From positions 5,580,001 to 5,644,000 of the forward strand of contig OZ176052.1 in assembly GCA_964247055.1 (NCBI GenBank): 64,000 bases of DNA, read 5' to 3'. Made by a program: the position numbers and the translations under genes. The notes under the pieces were generated by a model, which saw nothing but the letters and a program-made list of their open reading frames with translations, did not search any database and was not told the origin of the DNA. Of this stretch, positions 51,640 to 63,425 are shown piece by piece; positions within the stretch are counted from its first letter, which is position 1; each line of letters begins with the position of its first letter. This DNA is from Paragordius varius. Taxonomy: Eukaryota > Nematomorpha.

Positions 51640-53420
51640 TCGCCCTTTTTTTGAATTAGGCCCCCAATTCGGGTCCACCCCGTGTAAAAACGGTTTTTTA
51701 AAACACAAGTCCACAAAAATCATGTCTTTGAGATAATTTTCCGGAAAACGTGTTGAACCATTCGATTTTAAATATGATTTTTTTATTTATTTTCGATTGC
51801 CCTGAACATAGTCGGCTCGCTTTAAGGCCCTCTTTTTACCCGCTCCCCCCGTAAAATGCCATTTTTTCAAAAAAATAAAGTCCACAAAAAAATTTTTTTT
51901 TGAATGTCGCCCAAGGTATGAGACCGTAAAAATTCAATAAGGATTCCAGGTATTCCCTGTTAAAAGGCAAAAACTTTAGTCGTCCGTTTCTTTTATACTG
52001 GCTGCCGGGTAAGGAGCTACCCGCTAAAAACCGATTCGTCATATCGAAATAGCGTGTGGGACTAAATTTCAGAAAGCCTATCAGGCCATATGAGTTCAAT
52101 CCGTCCTTAAAATATTACCTGTAATAAGGCAAAAAATTTGGTCGTGCGGCTTTTTTAAATTAGCCGTTAGTTAGGCCATTTACGCCCTGAAAAATGCGCT
52201 ACCATATAATAATTTGTAGTTTTGAGGCAGTATTTCCAAAAACTAATGAGAGCATATGGAATCAATCATGATTCCGGGTATTCTCAGTAAATAGGCAAAA
52301 ATTTTAATCAAGCGCTTTTTTGTATCAGTCTCTGGGTAGGGAGCTACCCTCCTAAAACTCCACCATATCGAAATTGCGTCTTAGGAGTACCAAAGTTTAA
52401 TATGGGCCTGAAATAATACCCGTAAAAAGGCAAAAAATTAATTCGGGCGGATTTTTTAAGTTTTTCCTTAATTAGGCCCTTGCCGTGAAAAATGCGTCAT
52501 CATAGACTGACTTTTTGGTTTTGAGGCAACTTTTCGAAAATCCCACGAGAGCATATGGAATTAATCATAATTCCTGGAATTACCCGAAGTAAGGCCAAAA
52601 TTTTAATCAAGCTTTTTTGTTTTGTCTCTGGTTACGCGGCTACCCGCCTAAAACTGCGTCACCTAAAGATACATGCCAGAGCCAAATTTCAGAAAACCTA
52701 TGAGACTATGTGAGTTCAATAAGGGGCTAATTATTGTCCCTTAAAAAATATTTAGTATAGGGGGTTATTTCAATGAGTCGCTAGGTAAATTTTAGCCCTG
52801 AAAAATGGGCCGCCATAAAACAATTTTTTAGCTTTGAAGCAATATTTCCAAGAACTTATATAAAAATATGGAATCAATGATGATTCCAGATATTCCCCAT
52901 ATAAAGGCAAAAATTTTGCCCGACGCTTTTTTTTATACCTGACTCTGGGTAAGGAGCTATCCGCCAATAACTGTGCCACTATGTAGAAATTGCGTTGTTT
53001 TGGAGCTAACTTACAGAAAATTTATGAAGCCATATGAGCTCATTAAAAGCTTGCCGTAACTAGGTAAAAATTAAAGTAGGCGTTTTTTTATTAGCCGTTA
53101 GGTATCAAAGATAATTCCAAATATTTACCCTATAAAGGAAATAACTGAGCGCTTTTTCCATATAGGTCTATGGGTAGGGTACCGGTTTCAAACTGAGACG
53201 CCCTACAAAAATGACGTGGTTTTGGAGCTAATTTTCAAAAAAACTCAAGAAGCTATACGAGTTTAATAAAGACTTTACCCATAAATAGTAAAAATTATAG
53301 TATAGCCGTTTTTTCCGTTAGTCGTCAATTTGGGGCCTTTACACCAGTAAACAATATATTAGTAAGAATGCACAGTTTTGAAAATCCTATGAGATGATAA
53401 CTATTAAAAAATGTTTCGAA
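51640..53420. repeat. Diverged tandem repeat, unit about 300 bp, about five copies
   Basis: Landmarks recur in the same order. GGATTCCAGGTATTCCC-type phrases lie at about 51,945, 52,268, 52,570, 52,880 and 53,115. GGGTAAGGAGCTACCCGC-type phrases lie at about 52,007, 52,330, 52,630, 52,946 and 53,172. GCCCTGAAAAATG-type phrases precede them. Spacing is about 300-320 bp, shorter at the right end. Copies are well diverged and GC-richer than the flanks. Short open frames on the minus strand follow the repeat and are not conserved between copies, so I do not call them genes. Confidence 0.75.
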
Positions 53421-53584
53421 ATAATCCACATATATGGATCACACTTTGGTTTTTCTTTTTTCAAATAGCGCCCCCTTCTCAACCCACCAGGAAGTCCGAA
53501 GGGCTTCCTCGGGCTGCGTAGCACCACGAGATTTACGCTAGTATTTTTTAAATTTTGATCTTTAGATCTCTTATAAAAGCAAAA

Positions 53585-54375
53585 ATGCCGAGATTGCTCA
53601 ATTAAATTTACACAGCAAAAAAGGTTTTTTTCCGAAAAATGGACATTTTGATAAGAAATTTAATTTGCAGCAAATTTTGAAGCACGGTGGAACTTATTGT
53701 AAATAAACTTCTTCTATAAAATTTGATGATGCTAAATACTATCGCCTGAAAATTTTGATTAATATTCGTTTGTTTAAAAAATCTTTGTTAATTAATTTGC
53801 AAAATTTTATTCATATTTCAAAGACGAGCCTTTAAAAATTCTGAGGTGAAAATAAGTATCATCGAAGTATATAGAAAAAGTGATTTCATAATATCTTAAA
53901 GCCTTTTATACCGTTTCTCTCATGCCGCAAATTGGTATGAGCTACATTCCAACAAAATTTTGACAAATTTTAATCTTTACAATATTTTTTCAGAAGAACT
54001 TTTTTTGATGTCAAAGCATAGATTTAAAATTTTATTCCGCAACCTCGGCATTTTTCGGTTAATTTTACGAAGTGTAGCCGATTTTTAAAGGGAAATTGGG
54101 ACTTTTGGATCCCCTATCAAAAAAATAAAATTATATAAAAATGTTGTTTTGTTTATATGTTGTATAATATATTTTAGTTTTTTTTGGAATGGAGTATTTA
54201 GCTTTTACCAAAAAAATTTATTTAATTAACAAAACATGCGAATTTTATCATTATCTTACACGGTATACAAAAGTGAAAATAATTTTTATAAATCCCTCGT
54301 AAAGAGCAAAAGCACTATGATAATCCTGATACTTTTCCTATCAAAATATCTATTTCATGAACATATTTGATTTTG
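53585..54375. repeat. Foldback element FB-B copy
   Basis: Carries GATTTCATAATATCTTAAAG, TTTATACCGTTTCTCTCAT, AACCTCGGCATTTTTCGG, AGCTTTTACCAAAAAAATT and the terminal GCACTATGATAATCCTGATA, in the same order as copies at 23,020 and 42,850. The left arm is mostly missing or diverged. Confidence 0.6.
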
Positions 54376-55004
54376 GACGAAGTGATATATAATAAATTTT
54401 AAAAATACGTTACGGAATAACAATTCTGTATATAGACTTCCATTTGATAATTATGATTGAAGTAAATTTCAAATCTTAAATTAATTACCTAAATGAAACA
54501 AAAATTGAACCTTTAAAATTTGATCAAATTTTTACTAAAATATTAATTTATTTTGTCATTTTTGGCCAATTACTTAAGTGAAGAAAATGACTTTCAAAAC
54601 TTGATTATTCTTAAAATATCATAAATTTATTTTGTGTATCATTAACCTATATATTGCGATGGAGTTGAGATTTCCAATTCGCAAATGGCTTCATTTATCA
54701 GCGGTTACGTGTAAAACCCAATTCCTTCAATACGAGGAAAATAAAATATTAACCAATTAAAATAGGCCGTGCCTTAAAACCTTTTTTTACTAATTAGAGT
54801 TATTTTAACAGGGGGTACTCTCTATTTAATTAAACAATATATTTTTATATATAAATTATAATAAATATATTTATATACATACTTATATATTTTAAATTTT
54901 TTTTTTTAAATTTCAACAAGCAGCACAAAAGTGGGCGCAGTACAGGCTCAGTTTTTTTCGATAACCCAGTGTTGTATTGAAAACAGCCTATCTGGTCACC
55001 TTAT

Positions 55005-57335
55005 TTTTTGTATATCTAAACATATACTAAAAGGGGGGAAAATAATGATAAAACTAATAAAATATCTATAAATGCAAGGAAATTTTCATTTAAGTGTATT
55101 GCAGGGATTTAAACTGGTCAAGTAGAATCGGAATCCAGTTCTTGATAAACAGGACTGGTTTGGTTTCAAAAGTTATTGAGCCACTCTGTTTTTATTTCGA
55201 ACTCCTAGGAACTGTTTGGTTTCGGTTACAACCGTTCAAGCCTGATTCCAGCTCAATCTCCAAAATAAGTAGTTCCCATATGTGTTTATCTTTAAAAAAT
55301 AAAAAAATTTTGTTAAATTAATTATTAAATTTGATTGTGTAATATTTTTTTAGCCAAATGGAATGGCCATCATATTAAAATTTGTTGTTTAATAAATATT
55401 TTTAAAATCTGCTGATTTCATTTCCTATCCCATAATGTACCAGGTTTAACTTTTTATATTTACACTTTAAGAGAACCAAAGACATAATTATTTATGTGTT
55501 TTTATCTATAGATTATGAATTTACATTATCAAGCAAATAAACTTCTGGTAAAAAATCAAAAAACTATATTGGATTTTTATAGCTTAGAAAAAAATTACTA
55601 TAATTATCAGATTAAGCCTTTTATTCTAATTTTAAATTTTAAGTCTACTTAAATAATTTTACAATCCCTAAATATTAACAAAACAATAAACTATAGCGTT
55701 TATAATTAATTTCCCATAACGAAAAAAATAAGCATTATATATTAGTTGAAGTCCCCAATTCTTTTGCTTACATTATATGTATTAAAATTTTATCATGAGA
55801 GGATTACATCAGCGGTACATATTATAGTTTCGTGCTAATATGATAAAAGAATACATGGTGATATTCGATTTAAGTTATTAGAATAAAAATGTTATATGTA
55901 AACTTACGATGGACAGTCAAGAACCGAAATGGACCGACTCCTAAATAACCGGTTCTAAAATCGTCAAAACTATTACAGAAACTAACCCGGCAACGGTTCC
56001 ATTTGCTCAGGAATCACCCTGGTCCCGGTTCAAAATTTTAGAAACCATTCTGCATTTTAAATTCTTAGAATCCACTCAAACATCCAGTTTTGTGCTACGC
56101 CTTTTTCGATCCGGTGTAAAACATCTGTACATTAGAAACGCTGTTTGTTAAAAAGTGGGGTATAAAATATTTTTATACTAAGGTAAAAGTAGAATTCTAA
56201 ATAATATAAATAAAAATCATGTTGATAATATCAATGCAAATACCATAAATACGAAAAATATTCATTTTAAATGGGTTTCTTTTTTATTTCTGCTATGTAT
56301 TAACTATTTCTAAGCAGTGACATTTTTTATTATTTTACCATAAAACCTAAGTAGATTTAATAGCAAAAACGGCAAAACAACCAAAATTTTATACCTGTTT
56401 TTCAATATATAGATCATCGAATATATAAAACAGAGAGTTCAAAACAAATAATAATCATAACCAATATTAGTTACACTGTCATATGCTCTTTATAGTACTC
56501 GTAAACGTTTGTGAAACAGTCTGAGATTTTTACAGTGATGTTATAGGTAAAAATGATAACAATAGCATAAATAATTAAACGATATCTTCTTCAACAATAA
56601 AATAAATTTAGCTCTATTCTCTTTCATAAAAACTTTTCAAGCTTTTTCATATCTTGATTTCCTTCTAAATCTAAACAAAGGTTTTGGTATTGTATCCATA
56701 CTTTATTGAGTATTTGCTCAAATTGTAATGATTTATGTCAATACTTTGGGCATGCTTTGAAATTAAAAACAAATGTTTTAATTTATTTAAAACACTAACT
56801 ACCTTTTAAATTAGTGTTTTAATCATATCAAGACAAATATAAAAAACAACCAAATTATAAATTATTTTACGATATGAATATTAACCGCTCCCTAAATTAG
56901 CTAATTAGTTATAATTGTAAAACATTAGGAAGATTTTATGCGATCAATAAATGACACATTAAAATATGATTACTCAAAATTCATTTCATTTTTTGTAATT
57001 AATGTTAAAAAGCATGTATCACCATTATATTACTGTATCATTTGATTTTTTTATCAATAAATCAAATTATCAAAAAATATATATTGTGAGAAAAAACCCT
57101 GAAGGGTATCACCTAATTACAATTATTTTGGTATTTAACTGTGTAATTGCATCCAAATTGGATCCAAATGTGATTCACACCGTAACAAGTATGATAGATA
57201 ATAAGGTGAAAAATATTTAAATTTAAATTGGATTAAACTATAAACCCTTGAGCGTTGTATCATCCTACATATACATTTTTGATAACATTTATCAAAATAT
57301 AATTATTATTTATTAATTTAAATTTTATAATTTGG
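55005..57335. other. Gene-poor stretch
   Basis: Two GC-richer patches at about 55,110-55,260 and 55,915-56,110 share GGTTTCGGTT or AACCGGTTC phrases in roughly inverted order, perhaps the ends of an element of about 1 kb. A short frame at 57,002-57,220 has a hydrophobic stretch (LITIILVFNCVIA) but no other support. Otherwise nothing. Confidence 0.35.
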
Positions 57336-59243
57336 ATGTTTTTGATTGTAAGAATTCCAAATATGTTCCTTGTCCTTCTAGCACTCATAATTGTGAGTGC
57401 AACATCGGTAAATGGTCAAGCTAACCGACGCGCCCCGATAAAAGAGATCGGCACGCTAAACTTTGAAGATGTTAAAAATACTTCGGCTCCTGAGCGATCA
57501 GCTGCTTTTAGAAGTTATGGGGGCGGTTGGGGTGGAGGAGGGGGAGGCGGATGGTCTTGCCAAGGTTTCGAATTCGGAAGTGGTTTTAAGTAAGTGACGG
57601 TTTTTGTAATAACACTATTTTAAAGTCGTCGCATAGGTATAAAAATTTATTTGGATTAATTAATATGAATTTATTGACATGTTTTTTTTTCGTTACTAAA
57701 CATAGTTTCCCAGATGTTGAAGAATTTTCAAGGTCTCGATTCAATTTCGATAGCAGTTGTCACGAGTAAGATTTAATTAATTTATTTATTGTATCAGTAC
57801 CAAATTAAATTAATACTCGACATTATAAAAATTATGTTAACAAAAAATTTGAATAATTTTTATTATTTTAGAGACTATTTTACAAAATTTTGTTCTCATG
57901 ATTTTACTAAAAAACAAAAATAAATAATTAAAATGTTGGCTAGGGGTATATATATAATTGAATTAATAATTCCATGCTCTATCATTAATTCTAGAGATTA
58001 AAAGTTTGTCACGAAATATTTTATTGTTAATAGGAGAACATGCGAAAGATCTCGAAGAATAATGAGATGTTTTTATCATCCAAACCACGGAACTCTGTTT
58101 GTTGCTAATCATCTTATGCCTGATCCGCTTATTATTCCCGTTTGTAGGTAATATTTTTTAAAAATACCCCCAAATATTCATAGTTTAAATAGTTGCATGG
58201 AGTCAAACTAAGTTATTATAAAGTAATATCTATTTTCCGTGTTAATCTATCTCATCTACTCAAATTGGGATTATTAAATTGATGCACTTTTTCAATTTAT
58301 AAATAGGGTACCGAGTTATTAACATACCTTAAAAGGTTGCCCAAAAACTAATATGGTTAATTTTACTAACAATAAATAATTTATATAATGGTCATGATGT
58401 GGGTGTTAAACCATTTAAACCCATATTCAAGGTCCTTATATAAGGGCATCAAATGAAATCTGTTAAATATAAATGATAAAGAACTTATTTTGACGCTTTT
58501 AAAACTATATTAAATTGACCATATATGTTGAAACTTTATATGTTCGGTTTCTTAAAATTTAACAATAACTGGTTTCTTTAATATGTCTTTTGTTGCCCCA
58601 AACAATCATACATTTTTATGCTATATAATTTGGTTTTCCTCAATTTTATTTAGGCGCAGAAATTTTTGTTGTAGCAGAAGAAATGGGGCTCCCGGTAGTT
58701 GCCGACGACGTTCTTGTCTTCGTCCCATACTTGTGTACAGCCCTCGTGATGGAAACTATTTGTTCTGCAATATAAAAATTCCAGTGTGCAAATGTGGTGT
58801 AAGTTGTCTCACAGATATTAATTCATACAGTTATGGTGTATGTTAATTTGAAACTTAACATATACATAAAAGCGCATTTGATATGAGAGTTTTTCTGATA
58901 AATTTGCAAAATAATGTAAACGTTTCCACCTCTAATCCTATATAAATCAAATTTTTTAGTACTTTGTCACTATTACCAATCCTAATATGCACTCGTTTTT
59001 TAGAAGCCGAATGACTTTTGTCGAAATCCTCGGAGAGGAGGAGATGATTGCAATGGTGGACCGTGTTGGAACGTTTATGATCGACCTGGCCGGGGCCGAG
59101 GCGATGATTGGGGTGGCGGAAGACGTGTGGACGATTTAAGTGTATCCGCAAGTCGTTTTGATGACAATGATGGACCGGCCAATTTCAACGATAACGATGA
59201 CGACGATGATGCCGGCATTACTGTGATAGGAAGGAGTGGATAA
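57336..59243 (+). CDS. Secreted Gly- and Cys-rich protein, unrecognised family
   Basis: Five exons with GT-AG borders and matching phases (57,336-57,589; 57,706-57,765; 58,034-58,147; 58,654-58,798; 59,004-59,243) give 270 residues. A signal peptide is clear (MFLVLLALIIVSATSVNGQ from the second methionine at 57,363, or with nine extra residues from 57,336). After it come a Gly/Trp-rich segment (GGGWGGGGGGGWSC), an Arg-rich middle with about a dozen cysteines (RNFCCSRRNGAPGSCRRR; NIKIPVCKCG), a second Gly/Arg/Asp segment (RPGRGRGDDWGGG) and an acidic tail (DNDDDDDAG). Paired cysteines suggest a disulfide-bonded extracellular protein; the opposed Arg-rich core and Asp-rich tail could be a self-masking pro-region, but that is speculation. 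I do not recognise a family. Introns are about 116-506 nt, not micro-introns. Confidence 0.8.
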
Positions 59244-59323
59244 ATTGAAAATATCATTTTAAACACATATTTAATTAGCATAGCTCTTATATTCATCATG
59301 TATAATCGACCTTGCATAATTTA

Positions 59324-59329
59324 AATAAA
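59324..59329 (+). terminator. Poly(A) signal of the secreted-protein gene
   Basis: AATAAA about 80 bases after the stop codon. Confidence 0.5.
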
Positions 59330-59884
59330 GGCATATCTAACATTTTTGCATTGTGAGACGGATAGAGTATTCGAAGCATACACCAATAATAGACTATCAC
59401 CATAACTGTAAAAGAGTAACCAAACAAACTCAAATTAATAGTGTGAATGTTGAATGTATCGCTTTTTCATATGCTCGACAATAAGATCGGATTGAAACAT
59501 TATACCTTTGTTTTAAATAGGTAAAAATTTGTACACTTAAAAACAAACATGATACTTAATTCATCATCATTAATTACTTTTGACTTAAAACATCATGGAT
59601 ATATAAAATCAAAAATTTGTCTGACTAATCAATTTTTCTTCTGTTCGTATTACAGATAATTTAGTGTCTTACATGGCCTTGTGTAAAGGTTTAGCAATTG
59701 TAAACAATACTTTCTTTCCTAGCGTGGAGAATCACATACTACATCCAGAGTATATTTAGGTCTATAAGCCATTATAAAAATTTATATCAACAATAAATAA
59801 TCATGGGTCAAAAATAGCGTGAATATTTAGTGTAGACATAAGTTTAACCGTTTTTATAATTAAACAGAAAGATATCAATTAATT
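59330..59884. other. Intergenic DNA
   Basis: Nothing identifiable between the secreted-protein gene and the mariner relic. Confidence 0.4.
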
Positions 59885-60725
59885 TTTAAAATGTTGCGTT
59901 TGCTTTTACACCTTTCGCACAGCCCTCAAAAAATAAAATAATGCCATGCCAGAAAAACCGATGGCCTTTTGAAAACCATTCGTCAAGCCATTTTTCAGCG
60001 TTTTAGAAATTGAATCGCACTGCGAGAGTGTGCCCCATAGATGCGAAAAGAGAGTTAGGAGGCGGGTCCGTGGTTACAACGGACGGTTGAATTAATTATC
60101 GAAATGATTTAGGCGTTTTTCTCGGGTATTGCTATTGTAACACCGGAGAATTGTGATGTAGCAAAACTATTTTGCCATGTTTTCTGGTTAATTTCGAACG
60201 TTTTCCGATTAATAGATGGTTTAAATTAATCATTTGTCGGTGATAGGGTTGTATATTAACGGTTTCCCTGAGCTTCGAAAGTTCGTAATGCTCAATAACG
60301 TGGTCCCACCAGACACTGGGCATGATCTTGTTGCTGAAGCCATTTGACCATTTATGAACGATTAGGCAAGGTGAAAGCCAAGATTTTTTCGCTTGGAAAT
60401 CATGAATAAGCATCACCATTAACAAAATAGATTTTAATTGGTGACGTTGTTGCAGGATTTCAATTGGTCGCAGATGTCTACTGGATATTTTTGTGATACA
60501 TATAATGCTCATACGATTTCCGTTGAGTTTATGGGTTTTATCCAATAACTCTTAAACTTTATCGACTTCGCAGCTGTTTGGTCTACCAAAGCGCTCAATA
60601 TCTCTCACGTGTTTTTTCAAGGAATACGAAAAGTATAATCCGCGAATGTTCGTTTTCAGGCATAAAATCTAACATTACTAAATGATGACAAGACGGTACT
60701 TTTTGACCAACTCAACTTGTGTATG
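59885..60725 (-). mobile_element. mariner transposase relic
   Basis: The minus strand from about 60,545 to 60,132 encodes 137 codons that follow the mariner (DD34D) transposase core: RHLRPIEILQQR, KKSWLSPC, WWDHVIEHYELSKLRETVN and KIVLLHHNSP. In active members the last phrase reads LLHDNARPH, so the second catalytic Asp is a His here. Downstream, in other frames, come LFASMGHTLAV and KWLDEWFSKGHRFFWHGI from the C-terminus. Frame breaks and the lost Asp make it inactive. The terminal inverted repeats were not found. Confidence 0.85.
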
Positions 60726-62399
60726 TTAATTGTCTACGGTAAAGGGGGAAGGGTTTCTCTTACTCCAAATAAGTTATGATTACACCTGCTATTTATATTA
60801 ACTAAAAATATTATATATACGTTTCTTCGTTAAAAATGTAGATCATAGATTATGTTCAGAAAAATATTGGTTCTAACTTCTAACTATAATTATAAACTTT
60901 TTATATATTTTTTCATTTTTTTGATACATTGAAAATAGTTTTTAACATTTTATGACCTTTTGGGTAGATTTATGCCCCAGCCCATTTGACTTTTAATATC
61001 TTTAAAATATTTAGGCATTGGCCGAATAGGGAAATAGCTTAGTTTTTTAGGGACATAATACAAAAAAATATTTTAATTAAAGTAAAATTGCACGAAAATC
61101 CTTACCTCAAACTTTTCACAGTCATTTTTTCAAATTTTTTATGCGAATACAACAGCCAAATAAATATATACAATGGTTAGTAAATTTAAAAAATAACGTT
61201 GGAAAGCTTACAAAAATTCTCCAGAAATTTTTTCATATTTATTGATGTTAAAGGCTGTTGACTTCAATGGTGTGTTGGAGCAATCTGAATTTCGGGCTGT
61301 AGAAGTTAAAAATGTAAAAATACTAAAATTTTTATCTAATACAGGAGAGGACGGTATATTTAAATTTAAACCAAAGCAACAGTTAAAACTTTAGTACTTT
61401 AAGCTCTGAGGTAAAATACCACACATGACATCGCGGACACAAAAAATGAAAGTGTATTAAAAATAGTAAATATTTATATATAAAATTATTAAAAAAATAT
61501 GTATTTTTTCTAGAATTGTAAACTTGTTTATCAATTTTTCTTTTTTTTTGAAAAAGGGGTCTCATGACACTACTGGTATCGAATCAAGCGCATCAATATA
61601 GTTGGGCACCATTAATCAAACAAAAAGCACACAATTTAATTATTTAAATTAGCCACAAAAACAGTATTTATGGGTGCTGTTAGACTGTTATTTAATTAAT
61701 ACAATAAAATATATGTTTTAATGTTCGCTATCATATAATAATGTATAGGCTTAAAACCACGAGACCCCAAAAAGTTTGTTATATACATACATGATAATAA
61801 TATATTCATATTTATTCTATATGCAAATAAATACCAATAGTAGTTATAAAAAAAATTGTGAAATATAAAGCCCATATATTCATGAGATTAGAAATCAATA
61901 TAACATTAAACAATTTGTGTATGTAGAAACATGCAGATGCATAAAAGTTCCTGGTCAAGTACAAGAAGATAGGAAAAATTAAACTGTGTTTAGTAAAATT
62001 ATGAAAATAATGATATCTCATGAGAATACTTTGATTGTCGCTAAAATAAATTTATTCATATATACGAAAATGGGAGAAAATAAAAAATTTTGATATTATT
62101 CAATTTTGGAATTTGGTGTTTTCATACACAAAAATATTTATAGTCAATAAATGTTTTGATAAATTGTTAATAAATATAAATTAATTGTCTATAAATAATA
62201 TTTTCTAAACAAATATTAAATATATATACATACATACACATATCTATTTATATATATTATAAATAAACTCGCCCTTTAAAATGCAGATAAAAGTTGAGTA
62301 TACATGAAATGATATATTAAAATGACCTTGAGTGACCGTATATTGATTGGATTTCACAAATTTAACAAGTGTGAGATTTGGGCAGATGAAAAGCTTATA
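60726..62399. other. Gene-free AT-rich stretch
   Basis: No coding similarity seen on either strand. The right end is the 3' flank of DESI2, which reads leftwards. Confidence 0.4.
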
Positions 62400-63376
62400 C
62401 TATGGGCCTGAGTTTTCAGAATTATTCGAATTTGGCGTGGTGGATGTAGGAAAAGAGTCAATTGTCTGCTTTCTGTTTTTATTATCCTTTTTTGAGAATT
62501 TACGAGTTAAAGCCGGTGATTTTCGGGCTTCAAAACTACTTTTGCGAGATGAAGTACCAGATGTACAGGCAATTCCATTTTTATCCATATTGTTATTATA
62601 ATTATGGTGACCATTAACTAGTCCATTACAAGTAGTGTTAGATTGGTGAGTCGAATTAGGGGGTGATGGTGTATGTAAATGTTCTGCATTTGTGCCATGT
62701 TTAAGGGCCTCTTCAAGAGCCACGGGAGTAAGCCAATCTGGAGGCAAACTTTTTTCTAGGAAGGGTATACATGAACTAACATAGGCTAAGCGATTAACCC
62801 AATTTGGGATAGATTTGCCACAAAGTATCTAAATAAATATATATGCATATATAATATGTGTATGAAAAATATTCATGGATATAGCATTGAAAATATAGTA
62901 ACCTCTGCAAATGCGTTTGAGAAATGGTTACAATTTTTGTTGATTAAATGATATTTGTCGCCAGTATATTCTTTACCCATCATTTCTATAATGCTATCCA
63001 CATCTTCTGCAGTAAAATCAGTGGAGCCAATAAATATAGATTCCCTTTATTTTTAAAAATGGCAAACTTGAATTTAAAATGCTGTCCTAATTCGTGAATA
63101 TCTTTGGGATGTATGGCAAAAATACCTGAAATAGGAAAAGGATGTCCACCATATGCATATTCTTATTTTATTAAAAAATGTTACCAGAATCATGAACCTC
63201 TACACCGGTATGATAGACTCCGAATCCCATATTGTCTGTATAATCATTTATCCAAAACTAATTATTGAACAATAAATTACCATGTCATAAACATTTAAGT
63301 AAACCGGATAGCCAAACGGATTTTCTGTTTTCGGCGCAAGGCAAGGTAATTTTTTTATATTTAACCATGAAAACAT
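62400..63376 (-). CDS. DESI2: PPPDE-domain cysteine peptidase (DESI2-like)
   Basis: Five exons read leftwards (63,376-63,281; 63,257-63,185; 63,161-63,068; 63,044-62,903; 62,828-62,400) give 277 residues, all phases matching. DESI2 is a PPPDE-fold cysteine hydrolase reported to cleave SUMO/ubiquitin-type bonds or act as a thioesterase. The catalytic His is in [20 protein letters not shown], the catalytic Cys in [15 protein letters not shown], and the family's [19 protein letters not shown] and [11 protein letters not shown] follow. The N-terminus ([15 protein letters not shown]) precedes [14 protein letters not shown]. The Ser/Asn-rich tail of about 105 residues (after ALEEALKHG) is longer than in vertebrates (194 residues in total in human). 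Three introns are exactly 23 nt; the last is 74 nt. PPT1 starts head-to-head within 50 bp. Confidence 0.93.
63045..63067 (-). other. 23-nt micro-intron in DESI2 (third)
   Basis: Reads GTTTGCC to AAATAAAG on the minus strand. Removal gives [15 protein letters not shown], matching the family; retention shifts the frame. Confidence 0.88.
63162..63184 (-). other. 23-nt micro-intron in DESI2 (second)
   Basis: Reads GTAACA to AAAATAAG on the minus strand. Removal gives [15 protein letters not shown], the conserved block around the catalytic His. Confidence 0.9.
63258..63280 (-). other. 23-nt micro-intron in DESI2 (first)
   Basis: Reads GTAATTTATT to CAATAATTAG on the minus strand. Removal gives [15 protein letters not shown], as in the family. 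Confidence 0.9.
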
Positions 63377-63425
63377 GTTAACTAATTCCACAATTCATGT
63401 TATCAAACATAAGTTAAGCCCTTGC
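63377..63425. promoter_or_regulatory. 49-bp gap between divergent DESI2 and PPT1 start codons
   Basis: The two upstream-most start codons are 49 bp apart (73 bp if PPT1 starts at 63,450). The gap must hold both 5' leaders and any shared promoter. A TTAAG just before the PPT1 start could be a trans-splice acceptor, a mechanism known in dicyemids, but this is not shown by sequence alone. Confidence 0.5.

Larger units (their letters stand above)
51295..55004. mobile_element. Possible hAT-type element bounded by GTGACCAGAT ends
   Basis: The left boundary reads TTATGTGACCAGATAAGAC. The right boundary on the minus strand reads ATAAGGTGACCAGATAGGC. These resemble each other and the TAAGGTGACCAGAT end at 27,553. 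No transposase is visible inside; the interior is a satellite of about 300 bp plus an FB-B copy. The two ends may equally belong to different elements. Confidence 0.35.

Noticed and set aside
57002-57220. Small protein gene with a hydrophobic stretch
   Set aside because: Low-complexity A/T-rich frame, hydrophobic part not at the N-terminus, no splice or family support.
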